DNA of 61,762 nt from Aquincola tertiaricarbonis (GTDB lineage: Bacteria > Pseudomonadota > Gammaproteobacteria > Burkholderiales > Burkholderiaceae_C). Positions 47,489-55,872 of this stretch are shown piece after piece. The stretch is taken from assembly GCF_000969605.1 (NCBI RefSeq), contig NZ_JZUE01000030.1, positions 1 through 61,762 of the forward strand, given 5' to 3'. Below the pieces are notes generated by a model, which worked only from the letters and a program-made list of their open reading frames with translations, did no database searches and was not told where the DNA came from. The translations under genes and the position numbers were made by a program. How positions within the stretch are numbered: the first letter of the stretch is position 1; each line of letters begins with the position of its first letter.

Positions 47489-48832
47489 TCAGCACTTCAC
47501 CCAAGGCATTTCTGCCCACCGCGTCGTGTAGCGTGGAGTGCGACGTTCCTGCCTCACCGACCAGCTGCGTGTCTCTGCGCCGTTGCTCACGGCGGTCTGG
47601 CTCGCGATCCGCACGGCGTCGCGTCCGAACCGGCGGTTCAGGGTGTCCATCGCAGCCATCAACTTGGCCTGGTTCGAACTCTTTGCAGGCACGGTGTCCA
47701 CTGAACCTGGCTCAACATCGCCGACCAGGTCGAGCTCCGCTTGCTGGACGCCGGCTGCCTGCAGATCCATCAGCATCACGCCTGCCTTCGCGTAGCTGAA
47801 CCCCGGCCGGAAGAGCCGGTGCACCGCACCGGCCGCGGCGCCGACCAGGTGCCGGGTGTCTGCCGTCGGCCGTACCAGCGGGATGGTGACGTTCGCCTCG
47901 TGCTGCCGGTCGTTCTTGCGAAACGGGCTCGTGGTGAAAAAGACGTTGACCGCACTCGCCATGGAGCCCTGCTGTCGCAGCTTTTCGGCAGCTCGCGCAG
48001 CGAACTCGCTCACCGCCTCCACGATCCCGTCGATTGAGGTCACCGCCTTGCCAAACGATCGAGAGACGAGAATCTGCTGCCGTCCCTCTGGCTGGTCGTC
48101 CAGGGCCATGCAGGAGACGCCTCGCAGTTCAAGGAGCGTTTTCTCCAAGACGACACTGAACTGTTTGCGCAGCATGGCGGCATCGCTGTGCGCGAGTTCG
48201 CGTACCGTTCGGATGCCGGATTCGTTGAGCTTGGCGCTGATGCGCCGGCCGATGCCCCAGATGTCGCCGACCTCGGTGGCTGCAAAGAGCTCCTCGAGCG
48301 CCGGGCGATCGATGGCGCCCACGTTGCAGACCTGTGCGAGGTGACGTGGGTAGGACCCAGGTTTTCGCTCGGCCTCCTTGGCAACATGGTTAGCAAACTT
48401 GGCCAGCGTCTTTGTCGGCCCGAGTCCGACGCAAGTTGGCAGCCCAACTTCTCGCCAGATGGCAGCACGCATGTCACGACACAGGGCTACCAGGTCACCG
48501 CGCACGCCGTCGAAGTCCAAGAAGGACTCGTCGATGGAGTAGATCTCTTGCCGCGGTGCGTACCGTGCCTCGATGGCCATCATGCGACTCGACATGTCGC
48601 CATAGAGCTCGAAGTTGGCCGATACGGCAATGAGGCCCTGGGTTTTCTCGAGGTGGCGGACCTGGAACCAAGGTTGAGCCATCTTCACGCCCAGGGCCTT
48701 GGCCTCGTTGCTGCGGGCGATGCAGGCGCCGTCGTTCGAACTGAGCACCACGACCGGTCGGCCGCGCAGACGCGGCGAAAACACGCGCTCGCAGGAGACG
48801 TACATGTTGTTGGCGTCGACGAGAGCCAGCAT
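47489..48832 (-). CDS. umuC: DNA polymerase V catalytic subunit (UmuC)
   Basis: The 447-residue Y-family polymerase is used for translesion DNA synthesis. The start MLALVDANNMYVSCERVFSP includes a catalytic Asp. The steric-gate region and second acidic pair appear in IYSIDESFLDFDG. A helix-hairpin-helix (GIGRRISAKLNESGI) and the little-finger domain follow, then a C-terminal extension of about 25 residues beyond the E. coli length. It starts three bases after the umuD-like stop and is part of the same operon. Confidence 0.92.
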   Translation of the reverse strand: MLALVDANNMYVSCERVFSPRLRGRPVVVLSSNDGACIARSNEAKALGVKMAQPWFQVRHLEKTQGLIAVSANFELYGDMSSRMMAIEARYAPRQEIYSIDESFLDFDGVRGDLVALCRDMRAAIWREVGLPTCVGLGPTKTLAKFANHVAKEAERKPGSYPRHLAQVCNVGAIDRPALEELFAATEVGDIWGIGRRISAKLNESGIRTVRELAHSDAAMLRKQFSVVLEKTLLELRGVSCMALDDQPEGRQQILVSRSFGKAVTSIDGIVEAVSEFAARAAEKLRQQGSMASAVNVFFTTSPFRKNDRQHEANVTIPLVRPTADTRHLVGAAAGAVHRLFRPGFSYAKAGVMLMDLQAAGVQQAELDLVGDVEPGSVDTVPAKSSNQAKLMAAMDTLNRRFGRDAVRIASQTAVSNGAETRSWSVRQERRTPRYTTRWAEMPWVKC

Positions 48833-48835
48833 CGG

Positions 48836-49270
48836 TCACCCGATGAGCTGTTTGATGACGTGGGTCACGACGCCCCAAAGCTCGAACTCCACGCCCTCGG
48901 TGATGACGATGTCGCCGAAGTCAGGGTGAGCCGCCTGGAGCTTCATGAGCGCGTCTTGGTTCCACAGGCGCCGGCACAGCATCTCTCCGTCAACCGCGGC
49001 GACCACGACGTTGCCGTGGACCGGCTGTAGGGCACGGTCGACGAGCAGGACATCGCCGGAGTCGATGCCGGCGCCGCGCATGCCGTCACCAGCCGCCCGC
49101 ATCACGAACGCTGCTTGCGGATGGGCGATGAGCGCATCGTTCAGGTCGATGCGCTTGACTGTTGCGTCGTCGGCAGGTGAGCCAAAGCCCGCTGCGACCG
49201 TCACTCGGGCATTGGCGCCGTCCGTAGCGGCGTCTGAGCCGTCATCAGGCAAGGGTTCGCGGGTGTACAT
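48836..49270 (-). CDS. umuD: UmuD-like protein lacking both catalytic residues
   Basis: The 144-residue protein aligns along the whole of UmuD: AGFGSPADDA at the cleavage site, KRIDLNDALIAHPQAAFVMR, GIDSGDVLLVDRAL, and FELWGVVTHVIKQL at the end. The catalytic Ser in GDSM is Gly (AAGDGMRGAGI), and the catalytic Lys is Arg (DGEMLCRRLW). Self-cleavage to UmuD' should therefore be impossible. It could remain as full-length UmuD, which in E. coli delays replication, or be cleaved in trans. ATG 49270 was chosen for the standard length. umuC follows directly. Confidence 0.85.
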   Translation of the reverse strand: MYTREPLPDDGSDAATDGANARVTVAAGFGSPADDATVKRIDLNDALIAHPQAAFVMRAAGDGMRGAGIDSGDVLLVDRALQPVHGNVVVAAVDGEMLCRRLWNQDALMKLQAAHPDFGDIVITEGVEFELWGVVTHVIKQLIG

Positions 49271-49281
49271 GGACGACTGGG

Positions 49282-49295
49282 GGTCATAGGTGACC
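49282..49295. promoter_or_regulatory. Palindrome upstream of umuD
   Basis: GGTCA and TGACC form a perfect 5-bp dyad with a 4-base spacer, 12-25 bases before the umuD ATG. It is not a LexA box (CTG-N10-CAG). It may be an operator for another repressor, or chance. Confidence 0.3.
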
Positions 49296-49301
49296 AGCAG
49301 C

Positions 49302-49718
49302 TTAACCGGCCCGTGCGAATCGGCCTCGGAATGCACGCCTGATGATTCCGGCGTCGCACAACATCGCAAGTCCGATGACCGAGAAAACGAATGAGTGCGG
49401 CTGCAGGCCCGGTCCGAAGATCGCAAACACAACGGCTGAGGTGCCAGTGGCAGCAAAGTACGACGCCCCGCCGAGCAACGTCGTCCAAACCATACGGGGC
49501 CGCTTGACGCTTGCAGCGGCAGCAAATGGCCCAAAGACCAACATGCACCCAAACATCGTCCCCATGAAGATGAACGGCAGGTCGCCCCAGATGATGGAAG
49601 GTTGGCTCGACGCAGCGACAGCATGAGCATCAGGCCCGCTGGCGGCGCCAGCGAGGACCGCAACAGTAACGATTAAGCGGTGCCCCGTTGCTGGAAGGAA
49701 AGCGACCGGCTTCAGCAT
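49302..49718 (-). CDS. Hypothetical membrane protein
   Basis: The 138-residue protein has a signal-like first helix (LIVTVAVLAGAASGPDAHA), then three hydrophobic segments (FIFMGTMFGCMLVFGPFAAA, GGASYFAATGTSAVVFAIFG, FVFSVIGLAMLCDAGII) and a basic tail. It lies 31 bp upstream of umuD on the same strand and may be co-transcribed. The family is unknown. Confidence 0.6.
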   Translation of the reverse strand: MLKPVAFLPATGHRLIVTVAVLAGAASGPDAHAVAASSQPSIIWGDLPFIFMGTMFGCMLVFGPFAAAASVKRPRMVWTTLLGGASYFAATGTSAVVFAIFGPGLQPHSFVFSVIGLAMLCDAGIIRRAFRGRFARAG

Positions 49719-49952
49719 GTCCTCTCTTTCGCCGGTACTTGAGTCAGATTCAGGATGTTCCGAATGGTATTCAAGGCATCTCCGTCTGCATGTTCACGTG
49801 CAGCTATCATCCAAGTTCCGTGATTCTTACAGTGAGCATGTCGGAACTACCGCGACTTGCGATTTGATGGCGCGTTTGGTGTGCCACTTCGAGTCGGCCC
49901 ACATTCGTAGCGTCGGCTGCCATTTGTCATTCACATCCAAGGAGTAAGCCAA

Positions 49953-50516
49953 ATGGCTACGAAGGCCTATTCCGATCTGCAACGCGAGATCAAGGCCCTT
50001 ACCGAAGAGGCCGAGCGGGTGCGCAACGCCGAGAAGTCCGGCGTCATCGAACGGATGAAGGAGGCCATCGAGGCCTACGACATCTCCGTGAAGGAACTGT
50101 TCGGCCCTCGCGTGTCCGCGACCAAGGCGCCCCGCGGCAAGTCCGCCGGTCGTGGCGCCTTGAACGCACGGGCTGCCACGGGCCGCTCTGTTGCATACGC
50201 CGACGGAAAGGGCGGTGTCTGGGGCGGTCGTGGTCCGCGACCGGCTTGGCTGCGCAACGCTCTCGCCTCGGGCAGGCAGCTCGAGGACTTCGCAGTGGGC
50301 GCAAACCGGCCTGCAGCCGCACCGGTGCCAATGACCGGTGGAAACGAGGTGGTGAGCAAGGCGCCTGCAAAGAAGCGCGGCGCCACGGGCAAGCAGGGGC
50401 TGCCGGCTAAGTTCAAGGACGACGCCGGCAACAGCTGGAGCGGCCGGGGCTCGCAGCCTTCGTGGCTCAAGGCAGCCCTGGCATCGGGCAAGTCGCTGGA
50501 CGAACTGCGCGCCTGA
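49953..50516 (+). CDS. H-NS family DNA-binding protein with two DNA-binding tails
   Basis: The 187-residue nucleoid protein has a strong AAGGAG upstream of ATG 49953. The N-terminal coiled coil (about 5-50, LQREIKALTEEAERVRNAEK) mediates dimerisation. Two copies of the C-terminal DNA-binding motif follow: GVWGGRGPRPAWLRNALASG near residue 90 and SWSGRGSQPSWLKAALASGK near 163. Each has the core GRGxxPxWL that binds AT-rich minor groove. Typical beta-proteobacterial H-NS proteins have one. The linkers are rich in Lys, Ala and Gly. It could silence foreign, AT-richer DNA such as the accessory zones here. Confidence 0.88.
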   Translation: MATKAYSDLQREIKALTEEAERVRNAEKSGVIERMKEAIEAYDISVKELFGPRVSATKAPRGKSAGRGALNARAATGRSVAYADGKGGVWGGRGPRPAWLRNALASGRQLEDFAVGANRPAAAPVPMTGGNEVVSKAPAKKRGATGKQGLPAKFKDDAGNSWSGRGSQPSWLKAALASGKSLDELRA

Positions 50517-51335
50517 CACACAGGCGGGAGTGGGCCCCTTGATCGGGCAAGCTCCCGTGCGCGCGGCGCGTAACCCCACTGCGGCCATGCGATCCACCCA
50601 AGAGAGGCCGGGGCGGTTAGATACTGTGGGTTTGTTCAGTGGAACCGTGCCCCGCCGCCGCCCCGTCGCCTTGCGCCTCCAGAGCCCTGGGGCGTCGAGG
50701 ACCACGACCCCTTCGAACAAGCGTTTCCAAAGGAGTGCCCGGCCGTACTTCATGCAGGCGCCGTAGACCAGGCTGAGGGCGGAGGTTGGCCCAGGTCACG
50801 TCGCCGCGGGTCGCCTCATCAACCCGGTGTGCGAGGACGTGGCGTGCCACTGTCCCGGCGACGTCAAGCTGCTGTTCGCATGCCTTCAGCGGCGGGTCGG
50901 CTGCACGTACTGCTCCGCGCGCCGTTCTGGCTGCTACGTGTGGGCAGAGGCAGCGGGCTGGCAGACCGGTGGGGCGCGGGCTTGGCTCGCAGTGCGAAGT
51001 CGTGCTCGGCGACCGGGTTGCCCGTGCCTTCCCTTGCTGTTCGGTCGTGGTTGACCGGCAGCACATCCTTGATGACGCCATGGCAGCCGTCCTCCAAAGT
51101 GACCTCGTCGCCGGGGGTAAAGCGGTGAAGCGACGGAGTCGAAGCACCCCGCCTGCCCGACTCCCCACCTTGGTTTTAAGGTGCTTCCCGGCACCTAAGC
51201 CATCGTTGTCGTTGCAGGGCACCCGCGGCGCCGTGAGAAGGCGCCCTAGCGTCTCAGCTTGTGTACGCACCCCGGCCGAAAAGGGTAGTTCATCAGCGGT
51301 AGGCGGACGCCGCCGATGGACCTCAGGAAGTGCAC
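50517..51335. other. Long stretch without a firm gene
   Basis: A minus-strand frame at about 50864-51140 contains HRFTPGDEVTLEDGCHGVIK, then DVLPVNHDRTAREG, which resembles the beta-barrel start of a small protein, but no start codon or ribosome binding site is clear and the rest is low quality. The remaining frames are shadows. I treat it as decayed or non-coding. Confidence 0.3.
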
Positions 51336-51653
51336 TCAGAAAAAATCCGCCTGCCGCTGGTGTCGGATCTTCGCGACGAGCACCTCGCTTTCTCGGATGA
51401 GAAAGAGGGCCACATATCCGGACCGCCCGAACGGAATCACCAGTTCGCGCCAGAGAGGATCGTCCCCTGCTTTTCGGCAAGTGAACGGCGTCACGGCAAG
51501 CGATTTCAGAGCGATCTTGATCGTCTCCACTGCCGCGACGGCGACTTGAGGGTCGCCGGTAGGCGAGCCGACCTCCCGTTCGAGGATGTGCTCAAAGAGC
51601 CGATCGAGGTGCTCCTCCGCGGACGGCAGAAGTCGGACCCGGTACTGCTTCAA
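51336..51653 (-). CDS. ParE/RelE-family toxin
   Basis: The 105-residue product is a toxin of the RelE/ParE superfamily, with YRVRLLPSAEEHLDRLFEHI at the N-terminus and the typical end YVALFLIRESEVLVAKIRHQ, containing the late Arg/His strand. ParE members inhibit DNA gyrase and RelE members cut mRNA; which applies here cannot be decided. Its ATG overlaps the antitoxin stop by ATGA, the standard operon order with antitoxin first. Confidence 0.82.
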   Translation of the reverse strand: MKQYRVRLLPSAEEHLDRLFEHILEREVGSPTGDPQVAVAAVETIKIALKSLAVTPFTCRKAGDDPLWRELVIPFGRSGYVALFLIRESEVLVAKIRHQRQADFF

Positions 51654-51934
51654 GTCGCAGTGCGGCGCCTGGCTGTCAGTGCGGCCTCGAGCTTCCGCTC
51701 AAGGCGCCGAACGAAGTCGTCGGCATCGACTGCCTTGCCATCCTCGTCGTACTGGAGGACCGCTTCCATGCCCCCGGCCAAAAAACCGGCTCGCAGTGCA
51801 CGCGTTCGGATCTCGGTTCGAACTGCCGCCTCGACCAGCTGCGACAGGCTCTCTCCCGCTGCGAGGCAAGCCTCAGCATCGCGGCGCAACTCGGTGGGCA
51901 CACGGACCTGCGGCAGGATCGCGTTTTTGCTCAT
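51650..51934 (-). CDS. Ribbon-helix-helix antitoxin partner of the ParE-like toxin
   Basis: The 94-residue product starts MSKNAILPQVRVPTELRRDA and continues EACLAAGESLSQLVEAAVRT, a ribbon-helix-helix domain like ParD and YlcI/YnfO proteins. It would bind its own promoter. The C-terminal half (MEAVLQYDEDGKAVDADDF) should wrap the toxin. ATG 51934 was chosen because the strand RVPTEL then sits in its usual place. Confidence 0.78.
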   Translation of the reverse strand: MSKNAILPQVRVPTELRRDAEACLAAGESLSQLVEAAVRTEIRTRALRAGFLAGGMEAVLQYDEDGKAVDADDFVRRLERKLEAALTARRRTAT

Positions 51935-52039
51935 GGGGCCGATTGTGCTCCAAGTGCGTTGCATCGGCAACTGCCGCTCGTTTTCTGTCGATGGAGCTGA
52001 TCTCTTGCTGCCGGTTCGCCTGTACGTCAGAGTGGGCAG

Positions 52040-52350
52040 GTGACGGCTGCCAGGAAGGGCCTGCACTTGTGCAAGGGGCACTGGTACTCAGCATCGCCGA
52101 AGGCCGTTCCTTCGCCGCCGTGCGGCAGTGCGCCTGCGTGTGAAGCGGCGGTAGCCATCATCCGTCTGCAACTGGCGCGTCGTGGGTTGGTTCGCAGCGG
52201 CGCGCGCACGGCGGCAAACTTCAATGGCGTCGGCCATGTACTCCCAGGGCAGCGGCTGGAGGTCGCCATCCTGAGGGCCGTGCTGCGCCTGCAGCACCAC
52301 TCAATTCCTGCGTCAAAGGGTTGCTTAGGCTGGTCGTCGCTCGTGCTCAT
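52040..52350 (-). pseudogene. Possible frameshifted small gene
   Basis: A protein-like start (MSTSDDQPKQPFDAGIE) at 52350 changes frame after about 17 codons into VVLQAQHGPQDGDLQPLPWE, then EVCRRARAAANQPTTRQLQT. The end of the first frame (FGDAEYQCPLHKCRPFL) also looks coding. The pieces suggest a small gene of about 100 residues with two frame changes. No family is recognised. Confidence 0.35.
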
Positions 52351-52481
52351 GCAAAAGGGATAGCACTTCAGGGGAGTGCCGGAATGCAAGATGGCGGGCT
52401 GGCAGGGCAGGGGCAGCCGAAGGAACAGGTGGTGCGCCGGTTGCACTGACAATGGCACCCATCGATCACTGCGTTTCTCCC

Positions 52482-53435
52482 ATGACATCTGCTGCCACCA
52501 TCGCCTGCCACTCGGGCTCGTTCCATGCTGACGACACTGTCGGGGTCGCTGTGCTCATGTCACTGAACCCGGACGCGGCGCTCGTACGCACGCGCGATCG
52601 GGATCGGGTATCTCGGGCTGACTTTGCTGTCGACGTAGGTGGCCAGTGGGACCCGTCGTGTGGCCGGTTTGACCACCACCAACGTGGCTTCGATGGGCGC
52701 CGGCCGGACGGCACGCTGTATGCGAGCGCTGGGCTCGTCTGGAGCGCGCATGGGCGCGACTTCGTGGCGGCCATTGCCGGCTCCACAACCGACGCCGCAA
52801 CCGTGGCGCAGGTTGCCGATGAGATCGACGACGAGTTCGTCATCCACGTGGACCGCGCGGACACGGGTGAGTCCCATGGTGCCCCAGGCTCGTTCGGCTA
52901 TTCAGCGATGGTTGCGCAGTTCAATGCGACCTGGCTCGAGGGCGGGCTTGAGGGGGAGCGTGCAGACGCCGAGCACGCCAGTTTCTTGGCGATCGTGCGC
53001 TTCACTCAGCAGCTACTGCAGCGCATGGTGCATCGCAAGCTGGCGCGCGCGGCGGCGGTCAGCCGGGTCCGCGCCAGCCGCCGCCTTGAGGGCGGGCGCT
53101 TGTTGGTGCTCGATCAGGGCATGCCCTGGCAAGAAACCGTGCTGCGTGAGATGCCGGACGTCTTGATCGTCCTCTTCCCCGATGACGGCACCAACCATTG
53201 GGTCATCAGGACCGTTCCCATCGAGTCGGGGTCTTTCGACGCGAAGCTGGATTTGCCTGCGGCGTGGGCTGGACTGCGCGACCAGGAGCTTGCCGCGGCG
53301 TCCGGAGTCGCAGATGCTCGATTCGTGCACAACAACCTGTTCATCGGAGGTGCATATAGCTTCGAAGCGGCGCTCGCTATGGCCCGCGCGGCATTGGAAG
53401 TTCCACAGGCGGCTGCCGCCGGTCAGAAGGCGTAG
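52482..53435 (+). CDS. MYG1-family (DHH-like) hydrolase
   Basis: The 317-residue protein begins IACHSGSFHADDTVGVAVLM and has the metal-binding motifs VDVGGQWDPSCGRFDHHQRG and HVDRADTGE. These are the conserved acidic and histidine sites of MYG1/GAMP1 proteins, related to DHH phosphoesterases and described as exonucleases in eukaryotes. The C-terminal half (LDQGMPWQETVLREMPDVLI, then ASGVADARFVHNNLFIGGAY) also fits the family. ATG 52482 matches the family start, and an ATG ten codons earlier is less likely. It stands alone. Confidence 0.85.
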   Translation: MTSAATIACHSGSFHADDTVGVAVLMSLNPDAALVRTRDRDRVSRADFAVDVGGQWDPSCGRFDHHQRGFDGRRPDGTLYASAGLVWSAHGRDFVAAIAGSTTDAATVAQVADEIDDEFVIHVDRADTGESHGAPGSFGYSAMVAQFNATWLEGGLEGERADAEHASFLAIVRFTQQLLQRMVHRKLARAAAVSRVRASRRLEGGRLLVLDQGMPWQETVLREMPDVLIVLFPDDGTNHWVIRTVPIESGSFDAKLDLPAAWAGLRDQELAAASGVADARFVHNNLFIGGAYSFEAALAMARAALEVPQAAAAGQKA

Positions 53436-53497
53436 GGGTCGTGAAGTAGAGGGAGGAGCCGCGGGCGATGAACGCCCTCGTGCCTCGCACACGGAGA

Positions 53498-53794
53498 TCA
53501 GGCCCAGCGGTCCGCAAAAACGCCCGACACCTTGCCGAATCGCCTTCGCAGTGACTCGAGACCAGTGACGTGTTCTGTGATGGATTGCTGGCCTTCGTAG
53601 AACGGCAACGTGACGCGTCCGGGAATCAAGACGCCGAACGGGCTGCTCAGGGAGGGAGGAGCGACCGCGTTGGCGCCGATCTCAGCCTTGTGGCTGCCGC
53701 GGGTCGGCGAACGAAACGATCCACACTGCCAGAAGCTCCGTGACGGGCTGTTGATGACAGCCGCTGCACGCAAGACGCGGCAGGCATGGGCCAA
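53498..53794 (-). CDS. Possible hypothetical protein
   Basis: The 98-residue frame has a plausible C-terminal part (NAVAPPSLSSPFGVLIPGRV, then YEGQQSITEHVTGLESLRRR) with balanced composition. The N-terminus is Arg/Ser-rich and may be spurious. No domain is recognised. It could be the end of a truncated gene. Confidence 0.35.
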   Translation of the reverse strand: MAHACRVLRAAAVINSPSRSFWQCGSFRSPTRGSHKAEIGANAVAPPSLSSPFGVLIPGRVTLPFYEGQQSITEHVTGLESLRRRFGKVSGVFADRWA

Positions 53795-53890
53795 GCTGTC
53801 ATCATTCGTTTTTCGGCGCCCTGACTTCGAAGAATCAGCTGGTCGTATCCGGCCAACGGGCGCTTGCCAACATCACTTCAAGCAGAAGGC

Positions 53891-54100
53891 ATGAAGAACA
53901 ACGGTCTCGGGGGCTTGGCGTATGCGCTCCTCGGTGCATTCCTGGGCGCACTCGTCTGCCTGGCAATGAGTTGGACGCTGGGCAAGGCTGACGCCTTCGC
54001 CTCATTCCCCCTGTACGGCTCCGTCGGCGCCACGGTTCTGGGCCTCATTGGCTTGGCTCGCGAGGAAAACGAGCGAGCGGCGCGCAAAGACGACCCATGA
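53891..54100 (+). CDS. Small two-helix membrane protein
   Basis: The 69-residue product has AGAAGG just before ATG 53891. It has hydrophobic helices GLAYALLGAFLGALVCLAMS and SVGATVLGLIGLA and a charged C-terminus (REENERAARKDDP). Its stop overlaps the start of the zinc-ribbon gene by ATGA. Its function is unknown. Confidence 0.6.
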   Translation: MKNNGLGGLAYALLGAFLGALVCLAMSWTLGKADAFASFPLYGSVGATVLGLIGLAREENERAARKDDP

Positions 54101-54261
54101 ACCGCACGACGCCTCAGCCCGCTCAGCGCCCGAAGCCGCGGCGGCCAGGGGGCACCACCGCGGCCGCGCGTGGCTGGCGCCGGTTCTGCGGCTGGTGTGA
54201 CGGGACTTGGCCGGTGGCCACTGACGGCCGCAACCTCAAGTGCTCGCACTGCGGGCACTGA
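54097..54261 (+). CDS. Tiny zinc-ribbon protein
   Basis: The 54-residue product has a basic, Pro-rich first half and a compact C-terminal zinc ribbon, FCGWCDGTWPVATDGRNLKC, then SHCGH, with two C-x2-C pairs 18 residues apart. It overlaps the upstream membrane-protein stop by ATGA, so translation is coupled. A kinase stub follows 13 bp later. It may bind nucleic acid or a partner protein. Confidence 0.6.
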   Translation: MNRTTPQPAQRPKPRRPGGTTAAARGWRRFCGWCDGTWPVATDGRNLKCSHCGH

Positions 54262-54274
54262 ACCGAAGGCACCC

Positions 54275-54620
54275 ATGAACGACCAGCAGCAGACCCCCAA
54301 CGTCTACCGTGAGGCGCTGGCGTGGATCACCGAGCACCCGAGCACCCGAGCACCGGCAGCGCCAACAGCCTGGCCAAGCTGTGCTGTCGCTGTGGAACAG
54401 CGATTGCGCCTACCCGGAGCAGCTGTTGCACGCCCGCGAACTCTTCTTCGGTGTTCTCGGTCACGACCTGCGTGAGCCGCTCAACGCCATCACTCTGTCC
54501 GCTCAACTGGTTGCTCGAGCCCCCGATCTCGCGACTGCATGCAAAGCCTCGGCTCGAATCGAGAAGAGCGCGAGACGTATGACCCGGATGGTCGAGGATC
54601 TGCTTGATTTCGCGCGGTGA
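54275..54620 (+). pseudogene. Histidine kinase stub, frameshifted by a tandem repeat
   Basis: From ATG 54275 (GAAGG upstream) the frame reads MNDQQQTPNVYREALAWITE and then enters three near-copies of GAGCACCC. If two copies (16 bp) are removed, the frame continues correctly into AVLSLWNSDCAYPEQLLHAR and the H-box FFGVLGHDLREPLNAITLSA, then RRMTRMVEDLLDFAR and a stop. The ATPase domain is absent, so even in frame the product would be a dimerisation/phosphotransfer module of about 109 residues. Confidence 0.6.
54332..54354 (+). repeat. 8-bp tandem repeat, 2.9 copies
   Basis: The unit GAGCACCC occurs twice in full and a third time as GAGCACC. The unit length is not a multiple of three, so copy-number change shifts the reading frame of the surrounding kinase stub. 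One or four copies would restore the frame. Confidence 0.85.
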
Positions 54621-54793
54621 AACTCGGTACGGCACGCGCAGCACGATCACCCGCGCTATGCCGACTGCATCGTACGTCGGTCAGAGGCCACGTACATCAT
54701 GCGTGCGCTGGTCGACCTTGCGCGCAGGTCGACGGGCTCCCGTTGAACATGCAGGTCGGCCGGCGATTCGGGGCTCAAACTGCTCGGGATTCT

Positions 54794-55021
54794 TCAGCAG
54801 CGCAACTCGACTCGATCCCATCCTAGGCAATCACAAGCGTCCACGACGAGATCTCTTGTGGAACGCTTCAAGGCTTCGGAACAGCGGCCGCTGCCTCGCC
54901 CGCACTTGTATAAGCCAAGCAGGTCACCGTCTGCGTACAGCCGCCACTGCCCGCGGTCGAACTGGGTAATTCTGAGAACGCCGCTGCGTGCGTGAAAGGC
55001 GAATGTGGTTCGTTCAAGCAT
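54794..55021 (-). CDS. Hypothetical protein
   Basis: The 75-residue product (MLERTTFAFHARSGVLRITQ, then FDRGQWRLYADGDLLGLYKC) looks like a small beta-rich domain followed by a helix (SEALKRSTRDLVVDACDCLG). Composition is balanced, so it is probably real. A longer frame begins at 55117. No family is recognised. Confidence 0.45.
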   Translation of the reverse strand: MLERTTFAFHARSGVLRITQFDRGQWRLYADGDLLGLYKCGRGSGRCSEALKRSTRDLVVDACDCLGWDRVELRC

Positions 55022-55150
55022 TCGTGAGAGATTGGGTGCGGTTGCGGCGCGGGCCCGAAGCTGCGTCGGGCTGACGTGGCACGTGTACGAACGCGAGCGG
55101 CCAGCATTCCTCGTCAAGGGGTGGAGGCTTTGGGTAGGCCTCGCAACAAC

Positions 55151-55840
55151 CTAGTCGTTGGATGTCTCTTCCGCGCTCGGCTCCTTTCCCGGCGTGTAGC
55201 GCGGCCTGGGCTGCGGCAGCAGGAAGAAGGCGACGCACGCCAGCGAGATCGCGACACCCACGCGTGGTGCGCCGAGGGCGACCGGAATCGAGGCGATCTG
55301 GATCACCGTCGCGGCGCCATAGCGACGCGTCATCTGCGTGGGGAAATCGGGCGCGAGCCGTTCGTCCATCACCCGCCGGTGCCCCGACAGTCCATAAAAC
55401 CACTTGGACATCCAGGTGCAGGCGGTCAGAGCGAGGCCGGCGACCAGGGTCACCGATGCCGTGTCCTCAAAGCGCGTGCCGAAGTGGAAGCACCAGACGC
55501 GGATCGGATAGGGCGTCACGACGATGGCCAACAGGAAGAGGAGGTTGAGGGCGCTGAAGCCGTGATCGCTCCTGTCATAGATGCGGCCCGAGTAGTGGTG
55601 CTGCAGCCAGTAGGCCCCGATCACGAGATAGCACAGCACCAGCGCGAGATGTTCGCGCCACTGTTCTGCCATGGCCTTCGCCAGATCGGTGTAACCCTGC
55701 GGCCCTTCCGGTGAACCCGGAACCTTGATCTCCACGATCAGCAGGGTCAGCGCGATGGCGAAGACCGCGTCGCTGAACCCCTCGAAGCGGCTGAGCCCGC
55801 GCTCGGCACCTATCGTCTTTAAGTCAGGAGGTCGAGCCAT
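55151..55840 (-). CDS. TMEM175-family potassium channel-like protein
   Basis: The 229-residue protein has the signature first helix RFEGFSDAVFAIALTLLIVE of the TMEM175 (DUF1211) family, where the FSD motif and isoleucines line the potassium pore. Five or six hydrophobic segments follow, including HLALVLCYLVIGAYWLQHH and LLFLLAIVVTPYPIRVW. AAGGAA precedes ATG 55840. It is the last gene of the minus-strand block that includes the reductase and dehydrogenase genes, 32 bp after the aldo/keto reductase. Confidence 0.85.
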   Translation of the reverse strand: MARPPDLKTIGAERGLSRFEGFSDAVFAIALTLLIVEIKVPGSPEGPQGYTDLAKAMAEQWREHLALVLCYLVIGAYWLQHHYSGRIYDRSDHGFSALNLLFLLAIVVTPYPIRVWCFHFGTRFEDTASVTLVAGLALTACTWMSKWFYGLSGHRRVMDERLAPDFPTQMTRRYGAATVIQIASIPVALGAPRVGVAISLACVAFFLLPQPRPRYTPGKEPSAEETSND

Positions 55841-55872
55841 CCGTTGTTCCTTCAGAACGTCCGCTCATGGGG

